Assembly (NCBI GenBank): GCA_964036045.1
Contig: OZ038391.1
Location: forward strand, 43,659,621-43,723,620
DNA from: Eutreptiella sp. 'Long Island Sound 2002'
Lineage: Eukaryota > Euglenozoa > Euglenophyceae > Eutreptiales > Eutreptiaceae
Length of the DNA: 64,000 bases
Reading direction: 5' to 3'
Below the pieces are notes generated by a model, which was not told the origin of the DNA, made no database searches, and was given only the letters and a program-made list of their open reading frames with translations. Below, piece after piece: positions 51,431-64,000 of this stretch. Position 1 is the first letter of the stretch, and every line of letters begins with the position of its first letter. The translations under genes and the position numbers were made by a program.

Positions 51431-53240
51431 GGGACTACTGTACCTGGTGCATCAGGCGGTGCAGCGCCTTGGCACGCCACCGCCGCGCCTCCTGTAAATG
51501 ATACTTATCGTGCAAAGCCTCACGCACCATAGTGTAGGTGCGCTCGAGCTGCTCTACACCCCTATGTACAGAGAGACACTTCACCAACACAACATAAGCC
51601 TCATGCATGGTTTGAGGCCGCTGCCCTCCCCTTGTAGGGCCGCAAACCCTGCAAGGGGGACGTACTCTGGGGACGAGCGGCGCAAGATGTTATGCGCAAA
51701 GCAGATACTCCGGCGTAGCCACAGGAGCCTGTGCATTATAATGGCGCGCCGCCTCATGCAGCACTGGCTTGCTACGCTAGAACACCTCCAAGCCACAGAC
51801 CCTCTCATCTATGAGGGCCTTTAGCTCCGCTAAAACCCCATAGGCTGCGTATAGAACTACTTTGCAGCTCAGCCCGCCGTTCCTCTGGCACATCCGGCAG
51901 CAACGCCCACTAAGTGTCACAGCGCCCAGACGGTCCCTGGAGCAGCTGCACCCGGTCGTAGGGGAGGTCGGTCGCTTTGAGCAGCTCATCAATCTGGCGC
52001 TTTGGCAACGATACTGCCCACAGCTCTGCTGGAGGGCGTACTGGCACAAACAAACTTGCAGGCTCTGTACCAGAAGCCAGTAGTGGTCTAGACTTCAAGA
52101 GAGCCTTCGGAGGAGAGTGCTAGGTATAGTGGGCTGCAGTGGTGCGCACGTACCAGGCATAGAAATACCTGCCGCCCACCTCTGAGAGCGGACAGCTCAG
52201 CCTCGCTATTTCGATCCAGGGCTAGGGGGCCTTCTCCCGCAGATAAGCGGCACCATGATAAAGAGGACGATGCATGGAACACAACACCACCAGATGAACC
52301 TCTACTACAGACAATTGCTTCTGCACAAACCGCATGCACTCTACTACTTGTAGCGGGGAGTCTTCCGTCGAAAGGAACACAATAAGAGCTGTATGATGCC
52401 ACAGGGCTTGAGGAAGGGGAGGAACCCCTTCATTTTGTAGAGAGGACCAGTTCAGAGTCATAGCAGCAACATCACTGGAGGACAGCCAGTGGCGATCCGG
52501 AAATGCATAGTTCACAAACTCCGCTGAAATGCGGCAAGAGATGGCGAGCTGGGTTCCCTCATAGGATACGAGCACCGATTCCCCGGGAACTGCATGATGG
52601 GCCAAAAATTTATTCCGTATGGCCTAGATTGCTATTGCTGGGGCACTAGGGCCTGCGCCCGCACTAGCTAGAGCAGCAGGCCCAGTGCCTGCACTCAGAC
52701 AACAAACTGGTACCTGGGGACGGTGGTACTGACGAGGGAGGAGGCGGGACCTGTGGGGGCTGCAGTTGCCCGTGACCACCACCCGGCGGCACAGATGAGG
52801 TTGGCGCAGGTCCCCCAGAGACAGGGGAGGAGCTTGCTATTTGCTGATAGGCCGCCAATTGCTGTTGCGCCAGAAGCTGCTGTCGCTCGCGCAATTGGGC
52901 ACGGCGGTCACGCTCCCCGTACCACTCAGCCCATTCCTCAGGAGTGTACTCTCCAAGTCCATCTGTGGCGTGCATGTCATCGGATTCCTCGGAGACGCCA
53001 TAGAAGGCAGATGGGGCGACAAGCTGGAGTCCCTCAGAGACCAGATTCTCTGCTGAGGGAGCATGTGGTTGGGGCGATACGCGTGGCGGAGGAGCACGAT
53101 GGGGCCCCGCAGCAGCCTGTGCAGGTGTGTTGGCTGTCGAAGCGATTTCGTGATATCAGCGTCCGCGCGGGGACTTGATCAGTGTGGGCCTAGGCACGAG
53201 GCCTGGCAAAGCGTCAAAGAACAGAAATACATGGCGCCCA
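51430..53240 (-). pseudogene. 5' region of the retrotransposon (coding-like, decayed)
   Basis: Open frames 52222-52605 (FVNYAFPDRHWLSSSDVAAM, HHTALIVFLSTEDSPLQVVE) and 52664-52975 (YTPEEWAEWYGERDRRAQLR, a Gln-rich stretch and a Pro-rich end) are on the same strand as the RT. They probably belong to the N-terminal part of the element's protein or a first ORF. I could not recognise an endonuclease or nucleocapsid motif, and frames change repeatedly. Confidence 0.5.
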
Positions 53241-53243
53241 TAT

Positions 53244-54160
53244 ATTACTACACCCCTCTCCCGTTAAGTCTAGCTAACAACAAGCAAGCAACAAGCAACA
53301 CTTCTCCTTTCTGTTTCGGCGATTACTTTGTTCCACCGCTTCGGGCTTTACTCTACTCTAGCCACCTCATACCCTAGGTGGTGGCCTTGCCAAATCCAAG
53401 TTTTGAGCCAAAGACTCACCACTGCCACCCCGGGGCGGGGGCGCCAAATCGGGAGGTGCCCTCCCAAAACTGCGCATTTTGTGCCCCAAAACAGCCTTTT
53501 TTTCGCCCAAAACGGCACCGAAACCCACTCGAAACGGCCAAACAAAGGGAGACAGTTGCTACACTCCACGTGCGCCTCCATTGCCACGTGACAAAGAGCG
53601 GTTTCTTGGCCTCTAACTCCGCGACATGTCAGAGAAACGGCCCAAAAATGGCTAAAAATGGCCTAAATGTGCGCCATTTGTGTCAAACGGGCGCAAAACC
53701 AAGAACGGGCCGTATCTTGGGCTACGTTGCTCAAAGCCGAATTCCGAGGGCACCTAGTCCACCCGCAAACCCCCACTTTTTGTGGTTTCCAAGCCTCAGA
53801 ACCAACCAACGAGACGCCGAGACCCACGTACAAGTGGTCACTTGCTGGAGCCAGAGGGTAGCGCGGCCCGCGCACGGTGGGGGCCAATGGCAGGTCCACT
53901 AGGGGCCCCGGGGGCGAAAAAAATCATTTTTTCCAAAGTTGTTCCCAGACCACTTGGCATGCTCAAACATGTGTTTTTAGCCCATTTGGAGCCCGTGGTG
54001 ACACGTTTTGGGCGATGGAAAATCCCCAAATGCCTTGAAAATGGGCTGTTTTGGGACAAAACTGGGTCAAAAATGGCTCAAAAACACATTTTTTCCAAAA
54101 GTGATCCTGGACGAATTGGGATGCTCAAACAAGTGATTTCAGCCAATTTTGAGCCCGTGC
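53244..54160 (+). mobile_element. CTACACCCC family, copy 9 (3'-truncated)
   Basis: Normal left end after ATATATTA. It breaks off within the third 160-bp unit, where TTTTGAGCCCGTG is fused to the AAGCAAGC array of the next copy. Confidence 0.85.
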
Positions 54161-55128
54161 AAGCAAGCAAGCAAGCACTTCTCCTTTCCGTTTTGGCCAT
54201 TGCTCCGCCTCATCGCTCCTGGCTCTACTCTACTCTAGCCATCCTGAAGCCTAGGTGGTGCCCTTGCCAAATCCAAATTTTGAGCCAAAAACTCACCAGT
54301 GGCGCCCTGGGGCGGGGGCGCCAAGTCGGGAAGTGCCCTCCCAAAGCTGCGCATTTTGTGCCCCAAAACCACGTTTTTTCGCCCAAAACAGTCCCGAATC
54401 TCACTTAAAACGGATAAAAAAAAAGAGAAATAGTTGCTACATACCACGTACGCCTTGATTACCCCATGACAAAGAGCCCTTTGTTGCCCTCTAGCTCCAC
54501 AATATGTCAGAGAACCGGCCAAAAAAACGGCTAAAAGTGGCCTGCATGTGCACTGTTTGTGTCAAATAGCCCCAAAACCAAGAACGGGCCATATCTTGGG
54601 CTACGTGGCTCAAAACCGAATTCCGAGAGCACCTAGCCCACCCGCAAACCCCCACTTTTTGTGGTTTCCAACCCTCGGAATCGCCCAATGAAACGCCGAT
54701 ACCCTTGTACTAGACCTCACTTGGTGGAGCCCGAGGGCAGCTCGGCCCGCGAACGGTGGGGGCTAACGGTGGGTCCACCAGGGTACCCCGGGCGAAAAAA
54801 ATGATTTTTTCCAAAGTTGTTCCAAGACCACTTGCGATGCTAAAACAAGTGTTTTTAGCCCGTTTTGAGCTTGTGGTGACGTGTTTTGACCCATGGAAAA
54901 TCCCCAAATGCCTTGAACATGGGCCGTTTTGAGAACAAAAATGGGTCGAAAATGGGTCAAAAACGCACTTTTCAAAAGTGATCGTGGACCATTAGGGATG
55001 CTCAAACAAGTGTTTTTGGCCCATTTTGAGCCCGTGGTGACCCATTTTGGCCCATGAAAGCTCCCAAAATGCATTGAAAATGGGCTTTTTTGGGACCATT
55101 TTTGGAATTTTTTGGAATTTTTTTTGGT
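54161..55128 (+). mobile_element. CTACACCCC family, copy 10 (both ends missing)
   Basis: Starts inside the AAGCAAGC array and ends within a 160-bp unit, joined through a T-rich stretch (TTTTTGGAATTTTTTGG, repeated) to the CTCCTTGCCGTTTTGGCC start of copy 11. The structure points to recombination between copies. Confidence 0.8.
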
Positions 55129-57277
55129 CTCCTTGCCGTTTTGGCCATTGCTCCGTCCCAACGCTTCGGATCTTTTCGCCATGTAGCCATCTTGGAGCCT
55201 AGGTGGTGGCCTTGCCAAATCCAAGTTTTGAGCCAGAAACTCACCGGTGGCGGCCCGGGGCGGGGGCCCCAAACTGGGAGGTGCCCTCCCAAATCTGCGC
55301 AGTTTTGGGCCAAAAACAGCCATTTTTCGCCCAAAGCAGCCGTAGTAAGGGTTCAAAACAGCCAAACGAAGGCAAACGGCTACTATACTCCACGTGCGGC
55401 TTGCCTTTCTCGTGACCAAGGGACCTTTGGTGCCCTCTAACTCCACGATATGTCCGAGAAACGGCCCAAAAAGGCGCCAAAAAGCCCCAAAAATTGCGCA
55501 ATGTGCACCAGCACCCCGAAACCAAGACCGGGCCGTATCTTGGACTACGTGGCTCCAAACCGAATTCCGAGGGCACCTAGTCCACCCGCAACCCCCCACT
55601 TTTTATGGTTTCCAATCCTCAGAATCGCCCAATGAGACACGTAGACCCCCGTACCAGTGGTCAGTTGGTGCGGCCGGAGGGCCGGCCAGCCCAAACACAG
55701 TGAGGGCCAACGGTGGGTCCACCAGGGTCCCCGGGGCGAAAAAAATGATTTTTTCCAAAGTTGTTCCTAGACCACTTGGGATGCTCAAACAAGCGTTTTT
55801 AGGCCGTTTTGAGCCCGTGGTGGCGCGTTTTGGGCCATGGAAAATCCCAAAATGCCTTGAAAATGGGCCGTTTGGGGACCAACAATGGGTCAAAAATGGG
55901 TCAAAAACGCGTTTTTGCAAAAATGATCCGGGACGATTTATGATGCTCAAACAAGTGGTTTTGGCCCATTTTGAGCCCGTGGCGACGGGTTTTGGCCCAT
56001 GGAAAATCCCAAATGCAAGTTTTGAGCCCAAAACTCACCGGTGGCGCCCCGGGGCGGGGGCGCCAAGTCGGGAGGTGCCCTCCGGAGACTGCGCAGTTTT
56101 GAGCCCAAAACTCACCGGTGGCGCCCCGGGGCGGGGGCGCCAAGTCGGGAGGTGCCCTCCCAAATCTGCGCAGTCTTGGGCCAAAAACAGCCCTTTTTCG
56201 CCCAAAATACCCCAAAAACCCGGGCAAAACGCCCAAATGAAGGGAAAGGTGGCTACACCCCACGTGCGGCTTGACTTCACCGTGTCAAAGAGCCTTCTAG
56301 TGCCCTTCAACTCCACGATATGTCCGAGAACCGGCCCAAAAAGGCGCTAAAAAGCCCCAAAATCTGCGCAATGTGTGCCAACCCCCCGAAACCAAGCACG
56401 GGCCGTATCTTGGGCTACGTGGCTCAAAACCGAATTCCGAAGGCACCTAGTCCACCCGCAACCCCCCACTTTTTGTGGTTTCCAAGCCGCAGAATCGTCC
56501 AACGAGACGCCTAGACCCCCGTACCAGTGGTCACTTGGTGGAGCCGGAGGGCAGCCCGGCCCGCACACGGTGGGGGCCAACGGTGGGCCCACCAGGGTCC
56601 CCGGGGCGAAAAAAATCATTTTTTCCAAAGTTGTTCCTAGACCACTTGGGATGCTCAAACAAGCGTTTTTAGCCCATTTTGAGCCCGTGGTGACGCGTTT
56701 TGGGCCATGGAAATTCCCAAAATGCCTTGAAAATGGGCCATTTCAAAACCAAAAATGGGTCAACAATGGGTCAAAAACGCGTTTTTCCAAAAGTGATCCT
56801 TGACCATCGGGGATGATCAAACAAGAGTTTTTAGCCCATTTTGAGCCCGTGGTGACGTGTTTTGGCCCATGGAAAATCCCAAAATGCCTTGAAAATGGGT
56901 CGTTTTGGGACCAAAAATGAGTCAAAAATGGGTAAAAACGCATTTTTCCAAAAGTGATCCTGGACAATTTGGGATGCTCAGACAAGTGTTTTTAGCCCAT
57001 TTTGAGCCCATTTGGACGGGTTTTGGCCCATGGAAATCCCAATATTCCTTGAAAAGGGGCCGTTTTGGGAGCAAAAATGGGTGAAATTGGTCAAAAACGC
57101 GTTTTTCCAAAAGTGATCTTCGACCATCGGGGGTGCACAAACAAGTGTTTTGAGCCCATTTTGAGCCCGTTTTGATCGGGTTTAGTCCCTTCCGCTACGT
57201 GTATGCAAGAAGGTGTACCCTTGGCACGTACCTTAGAGTGGAGCCACGTAGAGTATGGGAGAGGGGTGTAGATTAGA

Positions 57278-57280
<3 letters not shown>
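55129..57280 (+). mobile_element. CTACACCCC family, copy 11 (chimeric)
   Basis: Two partial copies joined at about 56015, where a right-half unit (GGAAAATCCCAAATG) is fused to the left-half AAGTTTTGAGCC block. Directly after, a segment of about 78 bp (AAACTCACCGGTGGCGCCCC to GGGAGGTGCCCTCC) is duplicated in tandem (56028-56083, 56107-56160). Right end GGGAGAGGGGTGTAGATTAG at 57259. Confidence 0.8.
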
Positions 57281-58150
<870 letters not shown>

Positions 58151-58342
58151 GGTAAAAAACGCGTTTTTCCAAAAGTGATCTTGGACCATTGGGGGTGCAC
58201 AAACAATTGAATTGAGCCCAATTTGAGCCCGTTTTGATCGAGTTTAGCCCCTTCCGCTACGTGTATGCACCAAATTGTACCCTTCGCACGTACCTTAGAG
58301 TGGAGCCACGTAGAGTATGGGAGAGGGGTGTAGATTAGAGGA
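58151..58342 (+). mobile_element. CTACACCCC family, right-end fragment
   Basis: Last 160-bp unit plus right terminus in direct orientation, nearly identical to 57095-57280, then (TA)n. Confidence 0.8.
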
Positions 58343-58395
58343 TAGATATATAGATATATAGATATATATATACATATATATGTATATATATAGAC

Positions 58396-58528
58396 GGCCA
58401 ATACGCGCATTTCCCCCCCCCCCACCCTGGACCCTAGTGTGCGACTTGGGGCAGGACTAGGGACCCCCCCCCCCCTATTTTGAGGTCGGGAAACACAAAA
58501 AAATAGGTTTCGGGCTCGGTTGGGACAG
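58396..58528 (+). repeat. Left TIR of the Merlin element
   Basis: Starts GGCCAATACGCGC, passes poly-C, ACCCTGGACC, GTGTGCGACTTGGGGCAGGA, TTTTGAGGTCGGGAAACAC, and ends GGCTCGGTTGGGACAG. It mirrors the right TIR almost base for base. Confidence 0.92.
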
Positions 58529-58583
58529 TGGGAGGGCTGCAAAAGGGTTTTTTTGGCCAAAATTTGCTGTTTTTCACCCCATT

Positions 58584-58877
58584 TTGCTGCTTTCTTTTGT
58601 ACAGATGTCTATCTGGCCACACCACTCTGCTGACTTTTGTGAATGTCCCCTGTATTCCTCTTCTTTTTTTGAAGGCACCCACTGTCATAGGGACAGCGCT
58701 TTGGTGCTGTCAAACGGAGTTGAGCTGATCGGGCGGTGCCGGAAGTGCGAGCTCGGGGTGCCCTTCACGTGTGGGCACAACAGCTGCCTGCCCCGGCAGA
58801 TTGAATATCCTGGGGTGTGCCTGCCTGCCTTCCGGTACCGCTGGCTGATCGCTAGCATCACCATTTACGACGAGTGA
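58584..58877 (+). pseudogene. Merlin transposase, N-terminal part
   Basis: The frame ends ELIGRCRKCELGVPFTCG, PRQIEYPGVCLPAFRYRW and a stop. An RCRKC zinc-knuckle followed by a .P...+W stretch resembles the N-terminal zinc-binding part of IS1595/Merlin transposases. The first catalytic aspartate region that should follow is absent. Confidence 0.55.
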
Positions 58878-58929
58878 TGCCCAAACGAAACGTCCCGGAT
58901 TCCCCGTTTGCCGTCTCTCCGCTTTATGA

Positions 58930-59277
58930 GATCAAGAGACGGCCGAAAAGGGGTCAATCGTGTGTAGTGACCGACTCCGTGCCTATCGTGACAATCTGGG
59001 GAAAATGGGGTATGAATGGGCCGGGGTCGATCACAAGAGTGGAGAATTTATCCGTCACGACCCCATTTACACCTCCACGAACAAAAAAAAACTGCTGCCG
59101 GTGTCCTCGAACATGATCGATGGCTTGTGGGGCCCTCTCAAAGAGTTTTTTCACCAACATCGAGGGGTGCCACATCAACGATACCCATTATTGGCAGCGG
59201 AGTTCGAGTGGCGGCACAATGCGCAGGGTTCAGACGTGTTCCTGGACCTGATTCGCATCTTCAAAATCGTATATTGA
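58930..59277 (+). pseudogene. Merlin transposase, C-terminal catalytic part
   Basis: The frame reads [62 protein letters not shown]. This is the IS1595/Merlin DDE order: the second Asp (I..D...AY..L...GY), vDH..gEF, then N.IDG.W..lK with the Asp or nearby acidic residue, and the closing EF..R.N. A TGA is met in frame just upstream (in CTTTATGAGATC), so this part is not joined to the N-terminal block. It would be inactive as it stands. Confidence 0.75.
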
Positions 59278-59298
59278 CTCGCCGCCACAGGTCCCCCG

Positions 59299-59436
59299 CT
59301 GTCCCAACCGAGCCCGAAACCTATTTTTTTGTGTTTCCCGACCTCAAAAGAGGGGGGGGGGTCCCTAGTCCTGCCCCAAGTCGCACACTAAGGTCCAGGG
59401 TGGGGGGGGGGGGGGGGGGAAATGCGCGTATTGGCC
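59299..59436 (-). repeat. Right TIR of the Merlin element
   Basis: Inverse of 58396-58528 with a longer poly-G/C run and a few substitutions, ending GCGCGTATTGGCC before the TSD. Confidence 0.92.
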
Positions 59437-59441
59437 ATATA

Positions 59442-59776
<335 letters not shown>

Positions 59777-59778
<2 letters not shown>

Positions 59779-60978
59779 TCCAATCTACACCCCTCTCCCC
59801 AACTCTAGGTGGCTCCACCATACGGCTCTAAGGTAGATGCGAAGGGCACAAAGTGGTGCATACATGTGGTGGAAGGGGCTAAACTCGGTCAAAACGGGCT
59901 CAACATGGGCTAAAAACACTTGTTTGAGCATCCCAATTGGTCCGGATCACTTTTGGAAAAACGCGTTTTTCACCCATTTTTGACCGATTTTTCGTCCCAA
60001 AACGACCCATTTTCAAGGCAGTTTGGGATTTGCAATGGGCCAAAACGTGTCACCACGGGCTCAAAATGGGCTAAAAACACTTGTCTGAGCATCCCGAATG
60101 GTCCAGGATCACTTTTGGAAAAATGCGTTTTTGACCCATTTTCGACCCATTTTTGGTCTTGAAACGGCCCATTTTCAAGGCATTTTGGGATTTTCATGGC
60201 CCAAAACGCGCCCCCACGGGCTCAAAACGGCCTAAAAACGCGTGTTTGAGCATCCCAGGTGGTCTAGGAACAACTTTGGAAAAAATCTTTTTTTTCGCCC
60301 CGGGGACCCTGGTGGACCCACCGTTGGCCCCCACCGTGCGCGGGCCGGGCTGGCCTCCGGCTGTACCAAGTGACCACTGGTACAGGTGTCTAGGCGTCTC
60401 GTTGGGCGATTCCGAGGGCTGGAATCCACAAAAAGTGGGGGGTTGCGGGTGGACTAGGTACTCTCGGAATCGGATTTTGAGCCACGTAGCCCAAGATACG
60501 GTCCGTGCTTGGTTTCGGGGGTTGGTGCACATTGCGCCGTTTTTGGGGCTTTTTGGCTTCTTTTTGGGCCGTTTCTCGGACATATCGTGGAGTTGAAGGG
60601 CACTAGAGGGCTCTTGGTCACGGTGAAGTGAAGCCGCACGTGGCGTGTGGCCACCGTTTACCTTCGTTTGGGCGTTTCGCCCGGGTTCGGGGGCTATTTT
60701 GGGCGAAAATGGCTGTTTTTGGCCCAAAACAGCACAGATTTGGGAGGGCACCTCCCAACTTGGCGCCACCGCCCCGGGCCGCCACCGGTGAGTTTTTGGC
60801 TCCAAAACTTGGATTTGGCAAGGCCACCACCTAGGCTCCAAGATGGCTACATGGGCAAATGATCCGAAGCGTTGGGACGGAGCAATGGCCAAGACGGCAA
60901 GGAGACGTGTTGTTGTTGTTGCTTGTTGTTGCTTGTTGTTGCTTGTTGTTAGCTAAATTTAAGGGGAGAGGGGTGTAG

Positions 60979-60981
<3 letters not shown>
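59777..60981 (-). mobile_element. CTACACCCC family, copy 13
   Basis: Inverted, full-length pattern, about 1.2 kb, TA tracts on both sides. Confidence 0.85.
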
Positions 60982-61016
<35 letters not shown>

Positions 61017-61018
<2 letters not shown>

Positions 61019-62233
61019 TCCAATCTACACCCCTCTCCCAACTCTAGGTGGCTCCACCACACGGCTCTAAGGTACGTGTGAAGGGCACAAAGTGGTGCAT
61101 ACATGTGGTGGAAGGGGCTAAACTGCGTCAAAACGGGCTCAAAACGGGCTAAAAACACTTGTTTGAGCATCTCAAATGGTCCGGGATCAATTTTCGAAAA
61201 ACACGTTTTTGACCCATTTTTGACCCCTTTTTGGTCCCAAAATGGCCCATTTTCAAGGCATTTTGGGATTTTCCATGAGCCAAAACACGTCACCACGGGC
61301 TTAAAATGGGCTAAAACCACTTGTTTGAGCATCATAAATGGTGCAGGATCATTTTTGGAAAAATGCGTTTTTGACCCATTTTTGACCCATTGTTGGTCCC
61401 CAAACGGCCCATTTTCAAGGCATTTTGAGATTTTGCATGGCCCAAAACGCGCCACCACGGGCTCAAAATGGCCCAAAAACACTTGTTTGAGCATCCCAAG
61501 TGGTCTAGGAACAACTTTGGAAAAAATGAATTTTTTCGCCCCGGGGACCCTGGTGGACCCACCGTTGGCCCCCATTGTGCGTGGGCTGGCCGGCCCTCCG
61601 GCTGCATCAAGTGACCGCTGGTACGGGGGTCTACGTGTCTCGTTGGGCGATTCTGAGGCTTGAGAACCATAAAAAGTGGGGGGCTGCGGGTTGACTAGGT
61701 GCCCTCGGAATTCGTTTTTTGAGCCACGTAGCCCAAGATACGGCCCGTTCTTGGTTTCGGGGGGTTGGTGCACATAGCGCAGTTTTTGGGGCTTTTTGGC
61801 GCCTTTTTGGGCCATTTCTCGGACATATCGTGGAGTTAGAGGGCGCCGAAGATCCCTTGGTCACGAGAAAGTCAAGCCGCATGTGCAGTGTAGCGGCCGT
61901 TTGCCTTCGTTTGGCTCTTTTGAACCCTTACTAGGGCTGCTTTGGGCGAAAAAATGGCTGTTTTTGGCCCAAAGTTGCACAGATTTGGGAGGGCACCTCC
62001 CCACTTGGCGCACCCGCCCCGGGCCGCCACCGGTGAATTTTTGGCTCAAAACTTGGATTTGCCAAGGCCACCACCTAGGCTTTAGGATGGCTAGAGTAGA
62101 GTAGAGCCCGGAGCGATGAGGTGGAGCAATGGCCAAAACGGTGAGGAGAAGTGCTTGTTGCTTGTTGTTGCTTGCTTGTTGTTGCTTGCTTGTTGCTTGT
62201 TAGCTAGATTTAAGGGGAGAGGGGTGTAGTAAT
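61017..62233 (-). mobile_element. CTACACCCC family, copy 14
   Basis: Inverted, full-length pattern, about 1.22 kb. It follows a (TA)n of about 36 bp and is followed after five bases (TATCC) by copy 15. Confidence 0.85.
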
Positions 62234-62237
62234 ATAT

Positions 62238-63061
62238 CCTCTAATCTACACCCCTCTCCTAAAAGACACGCGGGTTCATCATGTGGGAGGCGAGTACAAC
62301 GTGGAGGGGGAGGTCAATGGGAATTTATATCCGCTAAGAAAGAGCCCGTTTGTACGTATGTCCATCAAACCGCAATGTACCGTAAACGTGTGGCAGTGTT
62401 GGAGGAGCGAGGATTTTCCATGGGCAACGCGGCACCACGGGCTCAAAATGGGTCAAAACCACTTGTTTGAGCATCCCGAATGGTCATGGATCACTTTTGG
62501 AAAAACGCGTTTTTCACCCATTTTTGACCCATTTTTGGTTCCAAAACGGCCCGTTTTCAAGGCATTTTGGGATTTTCCGTGGCCCATAACGCGCCACCAC
62601 GGGCTCAAAACGGCCTAAAAACACTTGTTTGAGCATCCCAGGTCGTCTAGGAACATCTTTGGAAAAAATCTTTTTTTTGCCCCGGGGACCCTAGTGGACC
62701 GACCGTCGGCCCCCACCGTGCGCGGGCCGGGCTGCCCTCCGGCTCCACCAAGTGACCACTGGTACGGGGGTCTAGGTGGTTCGTTGGGCGATCCTGAGGC
62801 TTGGAAACCACAAAAAGTGGGGGGTTGCGGGTGGACTAGGTGCCTTCGGAATCGGATTCGAGCCACGTAGCCCAAGATACACCCCGTGCTTGGTTTCGGG
62901 GTGTTGGTGCGCATTGCGCAGGTTTTTTGGGGCTTTTTGGCGCCTTTTTGGGCCGTTTCTCGGACATATCGTGGAGTTGAAGGGCACTAGAGAGCTCTTT
63001 GACACGGTGAAGTCAAGCCGCACGTGGGGTGTAGCCACCGTTTACCTTCGTTTGGGCGTTT
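62238..63061 (-). mobile_element. CTACACCCC family, copy 15, with foreign insert and truncation
   Basis: Starts normally (CTCTAATCTACACCCCTCTC), then 62261-62411 is unrelated to the family, after which family sequence resumes at GATTTTCCATGGG. It ends abruptly at TTTGGGCGTTTC, where TATATATTA and copy 16 begin. Confidence 0.8.
62261..62411 (+). other. Foreign 150-bp segment inside copy 15
   Basis: Balanced composition without the GGGCC/CCAAAA words of the family. One frame reads VGGEYNVEGEVNGNLYPLRK and PFVRMSIKPQCTVNVWQCW, coding-like but unrecognised. It may be a captured gene fragment. Confidence 0.5.
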
Positions 63062-63062
63062 C

Positions 63063-64000
63063 TATATATTACTACACCCCTCTCCCCTTAAATCTAGCTA
63101 ACAAGCAACAACAAGCAAGCAACAAGCAAGCAACAAGCAAGCAACAACAAGCAACAAGCACTTCTCCTCACCGTTTTGGCCATTGCTCCGCCTCATCGCT
63201 CCGGGCTCTACTCTACTCTAGCCATCCTAGAGCCTAGGTGGTGGCCTTGCCAAATCCAAGTTTCGGGCCAGAAACTCACCGGTGGCGGCCCGGGGCGGGG
63301 GCGCCAACTCGGGAGGTGCCCTCCCAAATCGGCGCAGTTTTGGGCCAAAAACAGCCATTTTTCGCCCAAAACAGCCCCAAAACCCGGGCGAAACGCCCAA
63401 ACGAAGGGATACGGTGAGTACACTGCACGTGCGGCTTCACTTAACCGTGTCAAAGAGCTCTCTAGTGCCCTTCAATTCCACGATATGTCCGAGAAACCGC
63501 CCAAAAAGGCGCCAAAAAGCCCAAAAAACATGCGCAATGCGCACCACCACCCCGCAACCAAGCACAGGGCGTATCTCGGGTTAGGTGGCTCAAATCCAAA
63601 TTCGGAGGGCACCTAGTCCACCCGCAAGCCCCCACTTTTTGTGGTTTCCAAGCCTCAGAATCGCCCAACGAGCCACTCAAACTCCCGTACCAGTGGTCAC
63701 TTGGTGCAGCCGGAGGGCAGCCCGGCCCGCGCACGGTGGGGGCTAACGGTGGGTCCACCAGGGTCCACGGGGCGAAAAAAATCATTTTTTCCAAAGTTGT
63801 TCCTAGACCACTTGTGATGTTCAGAGAAGTGTTTTTAGGCCGTTTTGAGCCCGTGGTGGTGCATTATGGGCCACGGAAAATCCCAAAATGCCTTGAAAAT
63901 GGGCCGTTTTGGGACCAAAAATGGGTCAAAAATGGGTGAAAAACGCGTTTTCCCAAAAGTGATCCTGGACCATTCAGGATGCTCAAACAAGTGGTTTGGA
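63063..64000 (+). mobile_element. CTACACCCC family, copy 16 (runs off the window)
   Basis: Direct orientation, head to head with truncated copy 15. It reaches the second 160-bp unit at the window end. Confidence 0.85.

Larger units (their letters stand above)
58396..59436 (+). mobile_element. Merlin-type DNA transposon, internally deleted
   Basis: TIRs of about 133 bp (58396-58528) and 138 bp (59299-59436) start GGCCAATACGCGCATTTCCC and differ mainly in poly-C length. The 8-mer ATATAGAC flanks both ends (58388-58395, 59437-59444), an exact TSD of the size expected for Merlin. Inside are two blocks of transposase with the middle missing. The target is (TA)n between copies of the CTACACCCC family, so it inserted after the array formed. 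Confidence 0.88.

Overview
This is nuclear DNA from an intron-rich, transposon-rich eukaryote. The evidence is a spliced gene for a type IA DNA topoisomerase 3-beta (TOP3B), an LTR-less reverse-transcriptase element with its own RNase H, cut-and-paste DNA transposons with terminal inverted repeats (TIRs) and target-site duplications (TSDs), long (TA)n, (TG)n and (TC)n microsatellites, and many poly-C or poly-G runs. No prokaryotic gene organisation is visible. An alga or other protist would fit, but I cannot name the species.

Layout. (1) 1-5.7 kb: dispersed and tandem non-coding repeats, with no convincing gene. (2) About 5.7-33.4 kb, minus strand: the 3' three quarters of a TOP3B gene. Sixteen exons from 33390 down to 6653 join in phase with consensus-like splice sites, and the conserved blocks run in the right order (catalytic tyrosine exon at 27296-27410, then GDHPPITPMKSA, SPDCKYTRT, PPDYL, GIGTDASIP and the C-terminal Cys pairs). 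One short bridging exon and the C-terminal tail are less certain. Introns hold MITE-like repeats, minisatellites, microsatellites and an hAT-like transposase remnant. The 5' exons (Toprim domain) are not in the window. (3) 33.5-44.3 kb and 53.2-64.0 kb: about sixteen copies, in both orientations, of a roughly 0.9-1.5 kb non-coding repeat ending in an inverted CTACACCCCTCTCCCC and almost always bounded by TA dinucleotides or long (TA)n. (4) 44.4-53.2 kb: a decayed non-LTR retrotransposon on the minus strand (5' end near 53.2 kb, RT at 46.5-47.7 kb, RNase H at 45.1-46.0 kb, 3' end running into (TA)n). Its RT gene is split by a 3.13-kb TIR transposon at 47729-50862. That transposon encodes a protein with homeodomain-like, SAP and PHD-finger segments and carries a tRNA-like unit. 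(5) 58396-59436: a 1,041-bp Merlin-type transposon with about 135-bp TIRs, a perfect 8-bp TSD and an internally deleted transposase, inserted in the repeat array.

Most notable: the homeodomain-SAP-PHD transposon without a recognisable transposase; the microsatellite-bounded repeat family; and a TOP3B 5' splice-site preference of G[T/C][A/G]TG[C/T] in 11 of 16 inferred donors, two of them GC donors. Coordinates were read by eye. No alignment, search or folding program was run, and comparisons with TOP3B and transposon families are from general knowledge.
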